Of a DNA stretch of 64,000 nt, positions 41,970 to 50,995 are shown piece after piece. The DNA is from CAYUQT01 sp964596165 (GTDB taxonomy: Bacteria > Planctomycetota > Phycisphaerae > UBA1845 > JAFGLZ01): contig CAZQTW010000003.1 of assembly GCA_964596165.1 (NCBI GenBank), forward strand, positions 1 to 64,000, in the 5' to 3' direction. The notes under the pieces were generated by a model, which was not told the origin of the DNA, did no database searches, and worked only from the letters and a program-made list of their open reading frames with translations. The stretch's first letter is position 1; every line of letters begins with the position of its first letter. A program made the position numbers and the translations under genes.

Positions 41970-43103
41970 TCATTTTGCGGGCAATTGCCAATGGGTGCCC
42001 GCGATGTGTGTCACACCATCTTTGAGCGTAATGTAGTAGATCGTGAAGACCTTGCCCGGCGCGACTTCCTCGCTGATCGGATAGCCCAGATCACCCCCAG
42101 GCCCGACGTGATCGTCGCGGATGACGATCGGGTGATCGGTCTTCCAGGTCCGACCCCCGTCGTCGCTCAGCACGGCACGGACCCCCGCGGGCGTGCGCCG
42201 GTACCCGAAGGTACACAGGATTCGACCGTCCGCCAGCCGCAGCAAGTGAGCGGGATAGCCCCAGATTTCCGTCCGTTGGGGTGTCGACCATGTCAGACCG
42301 CCGTCCTTACTTGTCGATTGGTACAGATGTCCCCCCTCGGGTGGCTCCGACCGGATCATAGCCACGATCTCACCGCGGTCGTTCTCAATCAGGGCGGTTT
42401 CGTTCAAGGTTACCCGTGCGTTGGGGTCACCGGGAACAGGCAGAAACTGCCATGTCTTGCCTTCGTTATCCGACCTCAAGACGAATGGGCGGCCGATCTT
42501 ATCGTCGGCGAGTTGGCCGTAGACAGCGTTCAGGATAATGCCGCACCGTGTTCTGTACCGGGCGGCTTGATTGTAGTTCATGAGTGAGCGGTGGGGTGGC
42601 AACTCCAGTTCATGAGAGCTCCAGGTCCTTCCACCATCCGTGCTGCGGCGGGCGACGGCTCCTTGAAGGTATGCCACAATACCCGGTCTGACGGGACGAA
42701 CAACGATGTTCTTGGCGGCATACTCGTCGCGGCGTGATTCCGGTACTTCCCTCCATCCATGGGCGGTCGCGCAGGCGTACGTTCCATCGCTATTCCGGCA
42801 GCACGGATCGATAGCGGTGGGTCCACTGTATGGCACCCAGGTTTGGCCGCGGTCCTCGGAAACGTATCGAGCGTGCCCGCCGGTGGGATCGATGTGCGAG
42901 CGGCGCGTCCGGGTTCCGAACGACGTGTACAATGCGCCGGTCTTCAGCCTGATAAGCGAGGGAAAACAGGCGTAGACCCCTTCCTTCTTGTAGATAGTAA
43001 CGTCACGGGCTCCCGCAATACGTTCCGCTGCCGGCCGCGGTGCCTGCGCGGATGCCGGTTGGGTCTGAATCATCAGGTTGATCACGCAGAGGAAGAACCC
43101 CAT
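41970..43103 (-). CDS. Secreted sialidase-like BNR-repeat protein
   Basis: 377 residues. The signal peptide is MGFFLCVINLMIQTQPASA, and AGGAGAGG lies upstream. Five Asp-box (S-x-D-x-G-x-T-W) repeats are visible: SEDRGQTW, STDGGRTW, SDNEGKTW, SKDGGLTW and SDDGGRTW, marking a six-bladed sialidase-type propeller. The sialidase Arg (IRLKTGALYTSF) and an Arg/Glu-rich region are present, but the full catalytic triad cannot be confirmed by eye. Proteins of this type remove sialic acid or related sugars or simply bind glycans. Confidence 0.8.
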   Translation of the reverse strand: MGFFLCVINLMIQTQPASAQAPRPAAERIAGARDVTIYKKEGVYACFPSLIRLKTGALYTSFGTRTRRSHIDPTGGHARYVSEDRGQTWVPYSGPTAIDPCCRNSDGTYACATAHGWREVPESRRDEYAAKNIVVRPVRPGIVAYLQGAVARRSTDGGRTWSSHELELPPHRSLMNYNQAARYRTRCGIILNAVYGQLADDKIGRPFVLRSDNEGKTWQFLPVPGDPNARVTLNETALIENDRGEIVAMIRSEPPEGGHLYQSTSKDGGLTWSTPQRTEIWGYPAHLLRLADGRILCTFGYRRTPAGVRAVLSDDGGRTWKTDHPIVIRDDHVGPGGDLGYPISEEVAPGKVFTIYYITLKDGVTHIAGTHWQLPAK

Positions 43104-43471
43104 GGGCCTCTCCTATCCCGATTGGGAGGCAGGTTTCAATCCGCGTGTGGATACTAACCGCAAGGGTAGGCGGTTTCAAAGGGGTTGTCCGAGCGATTGA
43201 TCGCATCCGATAAGGGGTTGAGCGTACTCGTCATGTTGTCCTGCGGGCATTCGCGAAAACGGGTCCCTCCTGTACGTGACGCCCAGACGATTCGTTAGAA
43301 TGGCAAGACGGAAGACGGTTTTCTTTCAGAGAGACTCAAGCTCGTCTTGCTTCCGGCATTCTTATGGGATGGATCAAACTTTTTTTCGAGTTGCTGGGCC
43401 GGCGGCGAGTCCAACCGTCCGGTGTTTCCCCCGGTTCGAGTGATGCCGTATTCGCAAACGAAGGTGATACC
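43104..43471. other. Intergenic region upstream of the Clp-N gene
   Basis: About 370 bases between divergent genes. A weak TAGAAT -10-like site occurs at 43296-43301 without a good -35. A plus-strand ATG at 43364 is in frame with the Clp-N gene, but the strong AAGGTG before ATG 43472 makes the latter the better start. Nothing else is recognised. Confidence 0.4.
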
Positions 43472-43663
43472 ATGTATGAGCGATTCACCGAGCGTGCCCG
43501 CGCGGTCCTGGACTTGGCAAACCAGGAAGCTCGAAGGCATGGTCACAAGCGCACCACGACTGAGCACGTTCTGTTGGGCCTGGTCATCGAAGGATCGGGA
43601 ACCGGTGTACGGGTCCTTAAGGAATTGAATGTAGATCCGGCGAGGGTCCGTGAGAAGGTGTAA
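43472..43663 (+). CDS. N-terminal piece of a ClpC-N-domain-only protein (ends at in-frame TAA)
   Basis: 63 residues from ATG 43472 (MYERFTERARAVLDLANQEA), with AAGGTG upstream. The sequence is the first helical repeat of a Clp N-domain (TTTEHVLLGLVIEGSGTGVR). The frame ends in TAA at 43661-43663, but after five more codons it reopens at ATG 43679 in the same phase and continues the fold, so the TAA most likely arose by mutation (for example CAA to TAA) and split one gene in two. Confidence 0.7.
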   Translation: MYERFTERARAVLDLANQEARRHGHKRTTTEHVLLGLVIEGSGTGVRVLKELNVDPARVREKV

Positions 43664-43678
43664 GGGCTTGTCACAACA

Positions 43679-44731
43679 ATGGGGATCGAGAAACAGGTCA
43701 CAGGTCCGTCGGGATGGTCGCCCGATGCCGCGAGAGCCATCGAATCCGCCATGAAAGAGGCCCGCAGTCTCAACCACTACTACGTTGGGACTGAACACCT
43801 CCTCCTGGGCCTGCTGCGCGAGGGGGAAGGCGGGGCAGCCCGGGTATTCCTGAACTTCGGGATCACGTTCGTTGAGGCTCGGGAGCGGGTGATTGGCTTG
43901 CTTGGCGTGGGGGCGGAGTGCCGGCAACGGGAAGGCCCAACAATCGCGGCAACGCTTGCCGCGGGGCCCCAAGGTGAAGATCCGAAGGGCTACACGCATC
44001 CACGATTCACATACGGCGCTCGTAGGGTGCTCGCTGCGGCCAATCAGGAGGCGATTCGCTTTGATCACCAGTACATTGGAACCGAACACATCCTGTTGGC
44101 GTTGGCCAGAGAAGGGGCAGGCCTTGCCGCAATCGTTCTGAACCTTCGGAACGTATATTTATCCGCCGCCCGCCGTGAGGTGGAACGGCTCATCAAGACC
44201 GGCTCGCAGCGGTTGACCATGGGCAAGTTGCCCTTTACCCTCCTGGCCGAAAAGGCTGTCGAACATGCCCAGGAAGAGGCCGCCAAGCTGAAACACACCT
44301 ACGTGGGGACGGGACATCTTCTGCTGGGTCTGATGAGGGATCAAGACAGTCTGGCCGTGCAGGTGCTCTTGAACCTGGGGATTAAGCCGAACGAGGTCCG
44401 TGAGCAACTGGTTGGCCTTATGGGGACCGAGCCGGACTCCTCGGAACGGCTTCAGGAAGCTGTGGCCGCACAGGGGGTCGCTCTGCAGTCTGGCCCGGCA
44501 AATCCAACCCCTCCCAAGGTGGGGGTCGGACTCTCAAAAGAGATGGTCGCGATGCTGGCTAAGGCCGTCGATTTCGCGACGGAAGACAACTCGGACCAGG
44601 TCCTGCCTTGGCACATCCTACTGGTATTTGCCGAAGACCCGGAGATCGTGGCGGTCCTGAAGGAATCGTCCGAGGGATTCTCCGTTGAGGCGCTCCGCCG
44701 AAAGATCGAGCGCCGACTGAATACCGGCTAG
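43679..44731 (+). CDS. ClpC-N-repeat protein without AAA+ domain (C-terminal piece)
   Basis: 350 residues from ATG 43679, in the same frame as the piece at 43472. It contains further Clp-N repeats: NHYYVGTEHLLLGLLREGEG, FDHQYIGTEHILLALAREGA, and LKHTYVGTGHLLLGLMRDQD, followed by a degenerate one (DQVLPWHILLVFAEDPEIV). There is no Walker A or other AAA+ motif. Together with the upstream piece it would be two double Clp-N domains, an adaptor- or arginine-phosphate-binding-like module. Whether the second piece is translated on its own is unclear, since AAGGG lies about 12 bases before the ATG. Confidence 0.75.
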   Translation: MGIEKQVTGPSGWSPDAARAIESAMKEARSLNHYYVGTEHLLLGLLREGEGGAARVFLNFGITFVEARERVIGLLGVGAECRQREGPTIAATLAAGPQGEDPKGYTHPRFTYGARRVLAAANQEAIRFDHQYIGTEHILLALAREGAGLAAIVLNLRNVYLSAARREVERLIKTGSQRLTMGKLPFTLLAEKAVEHAQEEAAKLKHTYVGTGHLLLGLMRDQDSLAVQVLLNLGIKPNEVREQLVGLMGTEPDSSERLQEAVAAQGVALQSGPANPTPPKVGVGLSKEMVAMLAKAVDFATEDNSDQVLPWHILLVFAEDPEIVAVLKESSEGFSVEALRRKIERRLNTG

Positions 44732-44762
44732 TGTTTCGTCACAGATAAGATTGCGGGTTTGT

Positions 44763-44778
44763 TGGGCGTGCGTTCGCC
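44763..44778. terminator. Weak hairpin downstream of the Clp-N gene
   Basis: GGGCG-TGCGTT-CGCCC gives a five-base-pair stem in the convergent gap before the RND transporter gene. There is no T-tract. The rest of the gap shows nothing. Confidence 0.25.
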
Positions 44779-44940
44779 CTCCCATTCAGACGCACAACAT
44801 GACGTATGACAGAGCGCTGGGCTGCGCGAGTACCGGTTCCGGGCTGCTCCACGTCTGTACGATCCGAAGGGTATACCAGCAAACTCGCCTGAGCGTTCCG
44901 AGACCGCGGTGTGCCTGCAGATGCCGGGCGATTGCCTGGC

Positions 44941-47478
44941 TTAGCCTCTGAACGTCCTTGCGGAAGCTGGTCGCGAAAGCATCAACAACACCGGCAGCAG
45001 GAAGATCACACTGGCCAGGGCGACCAACATGGTCAAGCCGATCAGCAAACCGAAGTAGATGGTCGGGACGAACTCACTGAGACACAGGACCCAGAACCCG
45101 CCTACGATCACGATGGTGTTGAACGTGCACGCGATTCCGACGCTCCGGTGCGAACGGACGATTGCCGCGGCACAATCGCCGTCCACGGCCAGTTCGCGAC
45201 GGAATCGCCACAGATAGTGGATCGTGTTGTCCACGGCGATTCCCAAGGCGATCGAAAGCATCATGGCGGTGGCCATGTTGATGGGGATGCCCGTCCACCC
45301 CATGACGCCCAGGCAGAGAATGATCGGAACCACGTTGGGAATCATACCGATGAGCCCCAGCCGCACCGATCGAAGGGCAACGCACATGGAACCTCCGATC
45401 AGCAGAAGGGCGATCATGAAGGATCTCAGTTGGCACTGCAGAAGATCGACGGTGATCTTGGCGTAGAGCGGATAGAGCCCCGTTACCTCAACCGCATAAT
45501 CGCCGCCAAACACACGATGGGCCGTTTGGCGGACGCGTTGGGTGACGTCGAGTTTCCTGTAGACGTCGTCCGATTCCGTGGCCCTGAGGTTGATTCGGAT
45601 GGCTTTGCCGTCGATGGCCTTGCCGTCCGTGGTTATGAAATGGCGGAGGAGTTCGTGGCTCATCTTCTGGTCGATCAAGGCCATCGTCAGCACGAACTGG
45701 GACTCGAACAGGGGGAGTTGAAGCGTGCTGAGTCCCAGCATCCTTCCCACCGAAGCCAGCTTGACCAGATCGGCGAGTGAAAGGGTCTTCCTGATCGGCG
45801 GGTTGAGCTCTTGCTCGACGCGATCCTGGAACTCGCCGGCCCTTTGCATCAGTTCCACGCCGGCCAGCACCTCTCTCGGCGAGATTGTCAGCAGTTTGGC
45901 GATGCGGGCCTGCAACTCATCGGGGTCCACACTGGCGTGTCCGATCGGGCTTCGTCGGAGCGCGTCGATGGCCAGCATTGCACTCTCACCGATAACCGGT
46001 CCTCCGTCCTTGCGGCGGACGACCACCTCGATACTTCCCACGGGACCGAGGTTTTGCTCGACGAAACGGTACACCCGACGAACATTGCTGTTCTCGCGGA
46101 AGCTCTTGACGAAGTCGTTCTCGAAGTTTCTCAAGGCGGCAGGAACCTTGACGGCACACAGGCCGACGAGCACCGCGAAAACGAACCCCAGACTGATCGG
46201 CCCGATGCCGCCTCGGGAAGCGAGCCTAGCGATGCAGGCCAAGCCTTCGTTGAGTCGTCCGAGGTCGTGACGAACCGGGGCCTTGCGGGCCGAGAACCGA
46301 CAAAGGGCGGGAACCGCCGCCAAGCCCAGGAATATCGCCAGTGCCACGCCCGCGCTGCCCAGCACGGACAAGTATCGGATCGGCAGGAGATCGGAGACCA
46401 ACAAGGAGCCAAATCCGAAGAAGGTGGTCAGCGCCGCCATGAAGCAGGGAACGAACGTGCGGTGCAGTGTCCGGCGCGCATCTTCGAGAGGACCGACGAC
46501 CGGACCGTCCAAGTGCAAGCGCGTCTCCTCGTGGGCCACAAAGAGGTGGATGCACATGGAGACGGCCTGCACCACCACGAGGATGACGATTGTCTGGGAG
46601 ACAAGCGACATCGACATGTCGCAGAGGATGCTGAATCCCAGGATGCACAGTGTGCTGACACCCGCGGCGGCCAGCGTAGCCAGCAGTGTGGCCGCCCGAC
46701 GCGTGATCAGCCACAATGCGACGCCAATCAGAATGAAGACGACGATGGAGAAGACCACCAGATCCCGGTGGATGGCCTCGAAGATTTCCATCAGGCCGAT
46801 CAGGGGGCCGCCGAGCAGGATGATGGCGTCCGGACGCATTCGGCGGGCATTTTCGACGACGCGGCGCAACTTTTCGACGACCAGTTTTCGCAGTCGGGGC
46901 GAACTCTCGCCCGCCACCTGAACCAGGATTCCCGTGGTATTCGTCGGCTTGCCGGTTCGCGCGTCCTGTCCCATCAGGTTGGCCACCACGATCGGGTTGT
47001 TTCTCAACTCGGCTTCAATGCGGCCGCGAGCGGATGGATCCTGTCGCAGGCGTTCGTAGACCGTCTGCACGTGCCGTCCCCCGGAGGTGAACATGGCCCA
47101 GAGGCCGAGCTGGGGCAACTCCGTGATGGTCAGGGGGGACTCGACGCCCTCAATCCCGCGGCATTCCTGGCTGATCCAATGGGTCAGTTCGAGATTGTTG
47201 GGTTCCAACGGATCGCCCGCATCGATCACGATCATCGCCATCTCGCCGCTGACAAACGAGTCGCCGAAGCGGCGATAGCGGTGATACTCCTCATCGTTGG
47301 CCGCGACCATCGATTCGATTCGGTAGTCTTCGCGAAGCCCGGGCTTGATGAGCAGCCCGAGAGAGATGAGCGCAATCGCCACAAAGACCAGAATGATCGG
47401 GCGATACATGCGAACGATCGCATTGACGATGCGGTCAATCACGCCCGGAATGATAAGGACTTGCACGGCGGATGCCAA
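44941..47478 (-). CDS. RND/MMPL-family transporter
   Basis: 845 residues from TTG 47478; GTG 47466 is an alternative. Two halves each have a first helix, a large periplasmic loop and about five helices. The central helices carry segments such as GVALAIFLGLAAVPALCRF and MLSIALGIAVDNTIHYLWRF with the polar residues of RND proton relays. The overall layout and length match bacterial MMPL/RND proteins without a membrane-fusion partner, used to export lipids, hopanoids or drugs. The upstream diguanylate cyclase is encoded on the same strand. Confidence 0.85.
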   Translation of the reverse strand: MASAVQVLIIPGVIDRIVNAIVRMYRPIILVFVAIALISLGLLIKPGLREDYRIESMVAANDEEYHRYRRFGDSFVSGEMAMIVIDAGDPLEPNNLELTHWISQECRGIEGVESPLTITELPQLGLWAMFTSGGRHVQTVYERLRQDPSARGRIEAELRNNPIVVANLMGQDARTGKPTNTTGILVQVAGESSPRLRKLVVEKLRRVVENARRMRPDAIILLGGPLIGLMEIFEAIHRDLVVFSIVVFILIGVALWLITRRAATLLATLAAAGVSTLCILGFSILCDMSMSLVSQTIVILVVVQAVSMCIHLFVAHEETRLHLDGPVVGPLEDARRTLHRTFVPCFMAALTTFFGFGSLLVSDLLPIRYLSVLGSAGVALAIFLGLAAVPALCRFSARKAPVRHDLGRLNEGLACIARLASRGGIGPISLGFVFAVLVGLCAVKVPAALRNFENDFVKSFRENSNVRRVYRFVEQNLGPVGSIEVVVRRKDGGPVIGESAMLAIDALRRSPIGHASVDPDELQARIAKLLTISPREVLAGVELMQRAGEFQDRVEQELNPPIRKTLSLADLVKLASVGRMLGLSTLQLPLFESQFVLTMALIDQKMSHELLRHFITTDGKAIDGKAIRINLRATESDDVYRKLDVTQRVRQTAHRVFGGDYAVEVTGLYPLYAKITVDLLQCQLRSFMIALLLIGGSMCVALRSVRLGLIGMIPNVVPIILCLGVMGWTGIPINMATAMMLSIALGIAVDNTIHYLWRFRRELAVDGDCAAAIVRSHRSVGIACTFNTIVIVGGFWVLCLSEFVPTIYFGLLIGLTMLVALASVIFLLPVLLMLSRPASARTFRG

Positions 47479-47614
47479 GGCCCTGCGTCGTCATCCGGTG
47501 TCGAACGTACCACGAGATTCCGGGCGGGAACGGCTGGGATGGGCTTGGTTTCCCTGCTTCGCCGGGCGTTGGGGCATGCGGAGGACCGACTCAGCGATTG
47601 CCGGGTGGGGCCGG

Positions 47615-48922
47615 CTATTCGGTGGCTACTTGGTTCCTTCCGCGAGCCTTGGCCTTGTACAGTGCGGTGTCGGCCTCTTTGAGGAGGTCGCGGCCGGTGC
47701 CGGCTTTCCAAGGGTGCAGGACGGCCACGCCGACACTGAGCGAGGGGGGGTGCTTCAACGGCGGCCACGTCTTGACGTACTGATTGAACAAGGCGGCCAA
47801 TCGTTGTGATATTTCCACGGCCTGATCCTCCGTCGTGTTGCGGAGGATAATCAGGAACTCATCTCCGCCGAGGCGGAACGCCAGATCGTCTTCACGAACG
47901 GACTTGGCCAGCAGTTCGCCAAGGAACGCGATGAGTTCGTCGCCGGCAGGATGCCCGAGTTCGTCGTTGAATTGCTTGAAGTGATCGATATCGATTACCA
48001 CCATGGACAGGTCGGGAGACTGGCGAGCGTGTTCGGCGGTGATCTGATCCAAGTGTCGATCGGCGGCACGCCGGTTATACAGGCCGGTCAGCGGATCGAT
48101 TTCCGCTTCTCGGACCGCTCGACGAAGCCGGGCCACATAGTCCTTCGTCCGACTGGATACCCGTCGTTCGATGCTCAGCTCCAACTCTTTGGCCTTGCCT
48201 CGCCAGTGGTCCGCCTCCTCCGCGAGGTGTCGGAAGGCGGTGGTGATTTGCGCGAAAGGATCGTCGCTCGCGAAAGACGATGTTCGGTTCGCCTGGGTGC
48301 ATTGGCGTGCAAGGTCCGTGAGCGGCGGGACTATGCCGCGAAGCGTCAGCCGAGAACCCAACCACCCGATCAGCAGGGTTGCCGCCACCAGCGGCAGATA
48401 GAAGCCGACGACTGTCGCGCCGTCGAAGACCGGCGTAGGGGGCATCTCCACGGCAAGCGTCAGTTGCCCCAGCGGCTCCGTATGTGGGGGTGAACAGACC
48501 GGCACGATGGCCGCGACTATCACGACGCCTTTACCGCCGGTGTCCCGCCATGTTTCCACGTTCCGTGGATTGGCCCCAACCTTCCGGGAATAGGTCGCCC
48601 GCCTAGCCAGTGCGGCCGTCTTGGCCTCGACCGCTCGAACTCCGCCATTCTGATCATGTACGGCGAGCAGACAGATCCCGGGATTTCTCCCCAGCGTGCG
48701 GCAGCGTTCAGCCAAGGCGTCTCGATCGTTGCTTCTCAGCAAGGGGGCGACTTGCATTGCCGCCGCACCGGCCGAAGCAACGACCTGCTCTTCTTGGACG
48801 TGACGTATCGCTCCATGTCGTTGAAGTGCATGGAGTGTGCAGACAACAATCAGGAGAATGCCCAGCGTTGTGCCCAGCGTTCGTCGTATTGCCGAGCCGA
48901 GTTGTTCGTGTGTGTCCGTCAT
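47615..48922 (-). CDS. Membrane-bound diguanylate cyclase (GGDEF)
   Basis: 435 residues from ATG 48922 (MTDTHEQLGSAIRRTLGTT); the frame extends further upstream without a start that looks real. Two transmembrane helices (about 20-40 and 185-205) flank a periplasmic sensor. A HAMP-like segment leads to the GGDEF domain: RLGGDEFLII is intact, and five residues earlier REDD gives an inhibitory (I) site for product feedback. It makes cyclic di-GMP, probably linking a periplasmic signal to exopolysaccharide production, since an export locus lies further along the window. Confidence 0.92.
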   Translation of the reverse strand: MTDTHEQLGSAIRRTLGTTLGILLIVVCTLHALQRHGAIRHVQEEQVVASAGAAAMQVAPLLRSNDRDALAERCRTLGRNPGICLLAVHDQNGGVRAVEAKTAALARRATYSRKVGANPRNVETWRDTGGKGVVIVAAIVPVCSPPHTEPLGQLTLAVEMPPTPVFDGATVVGFYLPLVAATLLIGWLGSRLTLRGIVPPLTDLARQCTQANRTSSFASDDPFAQITTAFRHLAEEADHWRGKAKELELSIERRVSSRTKDYVARLRRAVREAEIDPLTGLYNRRAADRHLDQITAEHARQSPDLSMVVIDIDHFKQFNDELGHPAGDELIAFLGELLAKSVREDDLAFRLGGDEFLIILRNTTEDQAVEISQRLAALFNQYVKTWPPLKHPPSLSVGVAVLHPWKAGTGRDLLKEADTALYKAKARGRNQVATE

Positions 48923-49080
48923 ATATCCGCAAGGCGATGAAGTCCGATAACGTCGTCTTCCACAAACGGGGGATACGCCGGCGAACCGGCACCTATTTCG
49001 GCTCAATCGCGGTGGAATCTGAGTTGTGTTCGGTGGGTGTGCGGTCGAATGGGCCACTCGCACCCGGCAAGGATAAGAGG

Positions 49081-49113
49081 CCCTGGACGCGGGTGTCATA
49101 ACCGCGCCCAGGG
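49081..49113 (-). terminator. Terminator-like hairpin after metK
   Basis: CCCTGG-a-CGCGG pairs with CCGCG-c-CCAGGG around a nine-base loop, about 28 bases past the metK stop on the minus strand. It is a strong stem but lacks a T-tract. Confidence 0.5.
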
Positions 49114-49140
49114 CAGGCCCAACCATTCAGAAAAAGCGTT

Positions 49141-50376
49141 TTACAGCCTCGCGGCGGCCTTTCGCAACGCAGCGGCCTTGTCCGTGAGTTCCCATGTGAA
49201 ACCAGGACCCGTTCGACCGAAGTGGCCGTTCCGGGCCGTCTCCTTGTAGATCGGCCGTTTGAGCTTCAGGTGGCGGATGATCCCCGCCGGGGTCAGAGGG
49301 AAGTGATCCCTGACCAACTTGGCGATCTTGTCTTCGCTGATCTTGGCCGTGCCTTCGGTGTCCACCAGCACGCTGAGGGGCTTGGCCACACCGATGGCGT
49401 ACGCGAGTTGGATCTCGCAGATGTCGGCCAGACCGGCGGCCACCACGTTTTTCGCGATGTACCGTGCCATGTACGCGGCCGATCGGTCTACCTTAGACGG
49501 GTCTTTCCCACTGAAGGCGCCACCCCCATGACAGCCGCGCCCGCCGTAGCTGTCCACGATGATCTTGCGGCCGGTGAGGCCCGTATCGCCATAGGGACCG
49601 CCGACAACGAATCGTCCTGTCGGATTGATGTGGAAGATGATGTCGGGGTTCCACATCTTCGGGCATTCGGCCATGACCACGGGCTTGATGACCTTGCTGA
49701 TAATCTCAGCGCGGGCCTTCTCGTTCATGTTGCCCTTTCGGTCCAAGAGCGAGGGCAATTCGAGGTGCTGCGTCGAGATCACCACCGTGTGCAGTCGCGT
49801 CGGCTTGTTGTTGTGGTACTCGACGGTCACCTGGCTCTTGCCGTCCGGCCGCAACCACTTGATGATGCCCTTCTGGCGAACCAAGGACAACCGCTCCACG
49901 AGTCGGTGAGCGAGGTGGATCGGCATGGGCATCATCGCCTTTGTCTCTCGACAGGCAAACCCGAACATCATTCCCTGGTCACCAGCCCCTTGTTCTTTTC
50001 CGGCGCCCGCGGTGACACCCTGGCTGATATCCGCCGACTGGGCGTGAATGGCTCGGATGACGCCGCAACTCTGGTAGTCGAACCGTGCTTCCGGATCGGT
50101 GTATCCGATCTCCTTGATGACCTGGCGGGCGGTGTCTTCGGCCCTGTCGAGTACGAGAACGGCCTTCTTGTTGTGCACGGTGATTTCGCCGGCCATTACC
50201 ACCAGCCCCGTGGTGACAAGTGTTTCCAGGGCTACGCGGGCATCCGGGTCGACCGCGATAAGGCTGTCAAGAACGGCGTCCGAGATTTGATCGGCCACCT
50301 TGTCGGGGTGACCCATCGTGACGGATTCCGAGGTAAACAGGTGCATCTTCCGGTGCTTGATGTCGTTACATGTCAA
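49141..50376 (-). CDS. metK: S-adenosylmethionine synthetase
   Basis: 411 residues. The start ATG 50376 (MTCNDIKHRKMHLFTSESVT) has GGGAGG about 13 bases upstream; ATG 50346 (MHLFTSESVT) is also possible. The MetK motifs are intact: GHPDKVADQISDA, GAGDQGMMFGFA for ATP binding, and GGGAFSGKDPSKVDRSAAY. It makes S-adenosylmethionine from methionine and ATP, the methyl donor for methylation in the cell. No SAM riboswitch pattern is seen in the upstream leader. The unknown gene at 50482 lies upstream on the same strand. Confidence 0.97.
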   Translation of the reverse strand: MTCNDIKHRKMHLFTSESVTMGHPDKVADQISDAVLDSLIAVDPDARVALETLVTTGLVVMAGEITVHNKKAVLVLDRAEDTARQVIKEIGYTDPEARFDYQSCGVIRAIHAQSADISQGVTAGAGKEQGAGDQGMMFGFACRETKAMMPMPIHLAHRLVERLSLVRQKGIIKWLRPDGKSQVTVEYHNNKPTRLHTVVISTQHLELPSLLDRKGNMNEKARAEIISKVIKPVVMAECPKMWNPDIIFHINPTGRFVVGGPYGDTGLTGRKIIVDSYGGRGCHGGGAFSGKDPSKVDRSAAYMARYIAKNVVAAGLADICEIQLAYAIGVAKPLSVLVDTEGTAKISEDKIAKLVRDHFPLTPAGIIRHLKLKRPIYKETARNGHFGRTGPGFTWELTDKAAALRKAAARL

Positions 50377-50481
50377 GGTACCATCCTCCCACGTATTTCG
50401 GCCGCCTATAGGTGCCGGGCGAATCGAGGCTCATGAATTGGGAATCGCGTGCCGGCCAGGGCGAGCCCCGCCAAGTCTCGT

Positions 50482-50907
50482 CTAAAGCCCGTTCAGGCAC
50501 TCCAAGAAACGACTAAGATAACCCTTTTCCAGAAAAGTATCAACAGCCTCCACGGTCATTTCGTGGTTCATTCCCCACACGGCGCAACGCTTATCATTCA
50601 GGGCGGGGTCCATCTGGATAACCAAGACATTGTCCACGGCCAATGCGTTGGGCAGCCGTTCATACAAGTAGGCTGACAAGGCATTCACACCGGGACCGCC
50701 AATGCTGATCGTGGGCTGATGACTCAGGGGTTCGTTGTTTAGATACCAGATATCCGAGATTACTACCGCCTGCCATGACTCGAGGTCCTTGATTTGCTCA
50801 TCGACGGCCAGTTTAACCCGATACGCCAGGGGCCGATCCATGATCTCGGCGCGGAGTGATGCCCCTGTTACGACGAGTATGGTGTTCTCAGCCGATTCCT
50901 CTGACAT
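50482..50907 (-). CDS. Conserved-looking hypothetical protein
   Basis: 141 residues from ATG 50907 (MSEESAENTILVVTGASLRA); the longer open frame upstream overlaps the glycosyltransferase gene and is a shadow. No known motif is recognised. A hydrophobic beta-strand start (NTILVVTGASLRA), a Trp-rich part (QAVVISDIWYLNN) and ISIGGPGVNALSAYLYERL suggest an alpha/beta fold with a glycine-rich loop. Its place between metK and a membrane glycosyltransferase gives no clear clue. It appears to be a real gene because its codon usage matches the neighbours. Confidence 0.6.
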   Translation of the reverse strand: MSEESAENTILVVTGASLRAEIMDRPLAYRVKLAVDEQIKDLESWQAVVISDIWYLNNEPLSHQPTISIGGPGVNALSAYLYERLPNALAVDNVLVIQMDPALNDKRCAVWGMNHEMTVEAVDTFLEKGYLSRFLECLNGL

Positions 50908-50995
50908 ACGCGTACGGCATTGTACTCTCGCTATCCGCGACCGGGTAGCTTGCCTCACATAGGCTGGTGCGGTGTTTCGCAGACGCCGGGATCGG

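Noticed and set aside
43364..43471. Extended N-terminus of the Clp-N gene from ATG 43364
   Set aside because: The stretch lacks Clp-N character and the ATG at 43472 has a much better ribosome-binding site.
45811..47682. 623-codon antisense frame over the RND transporter
   Set aside because: A shadow rich in His, Asp, Arg and Glu, opposite a clear membrane protein gene.
50377..50481. SAM riboswitch upstream of metK
   Set aside because: No recognisable SAM-binding aptamer pattern is seen in the leader.
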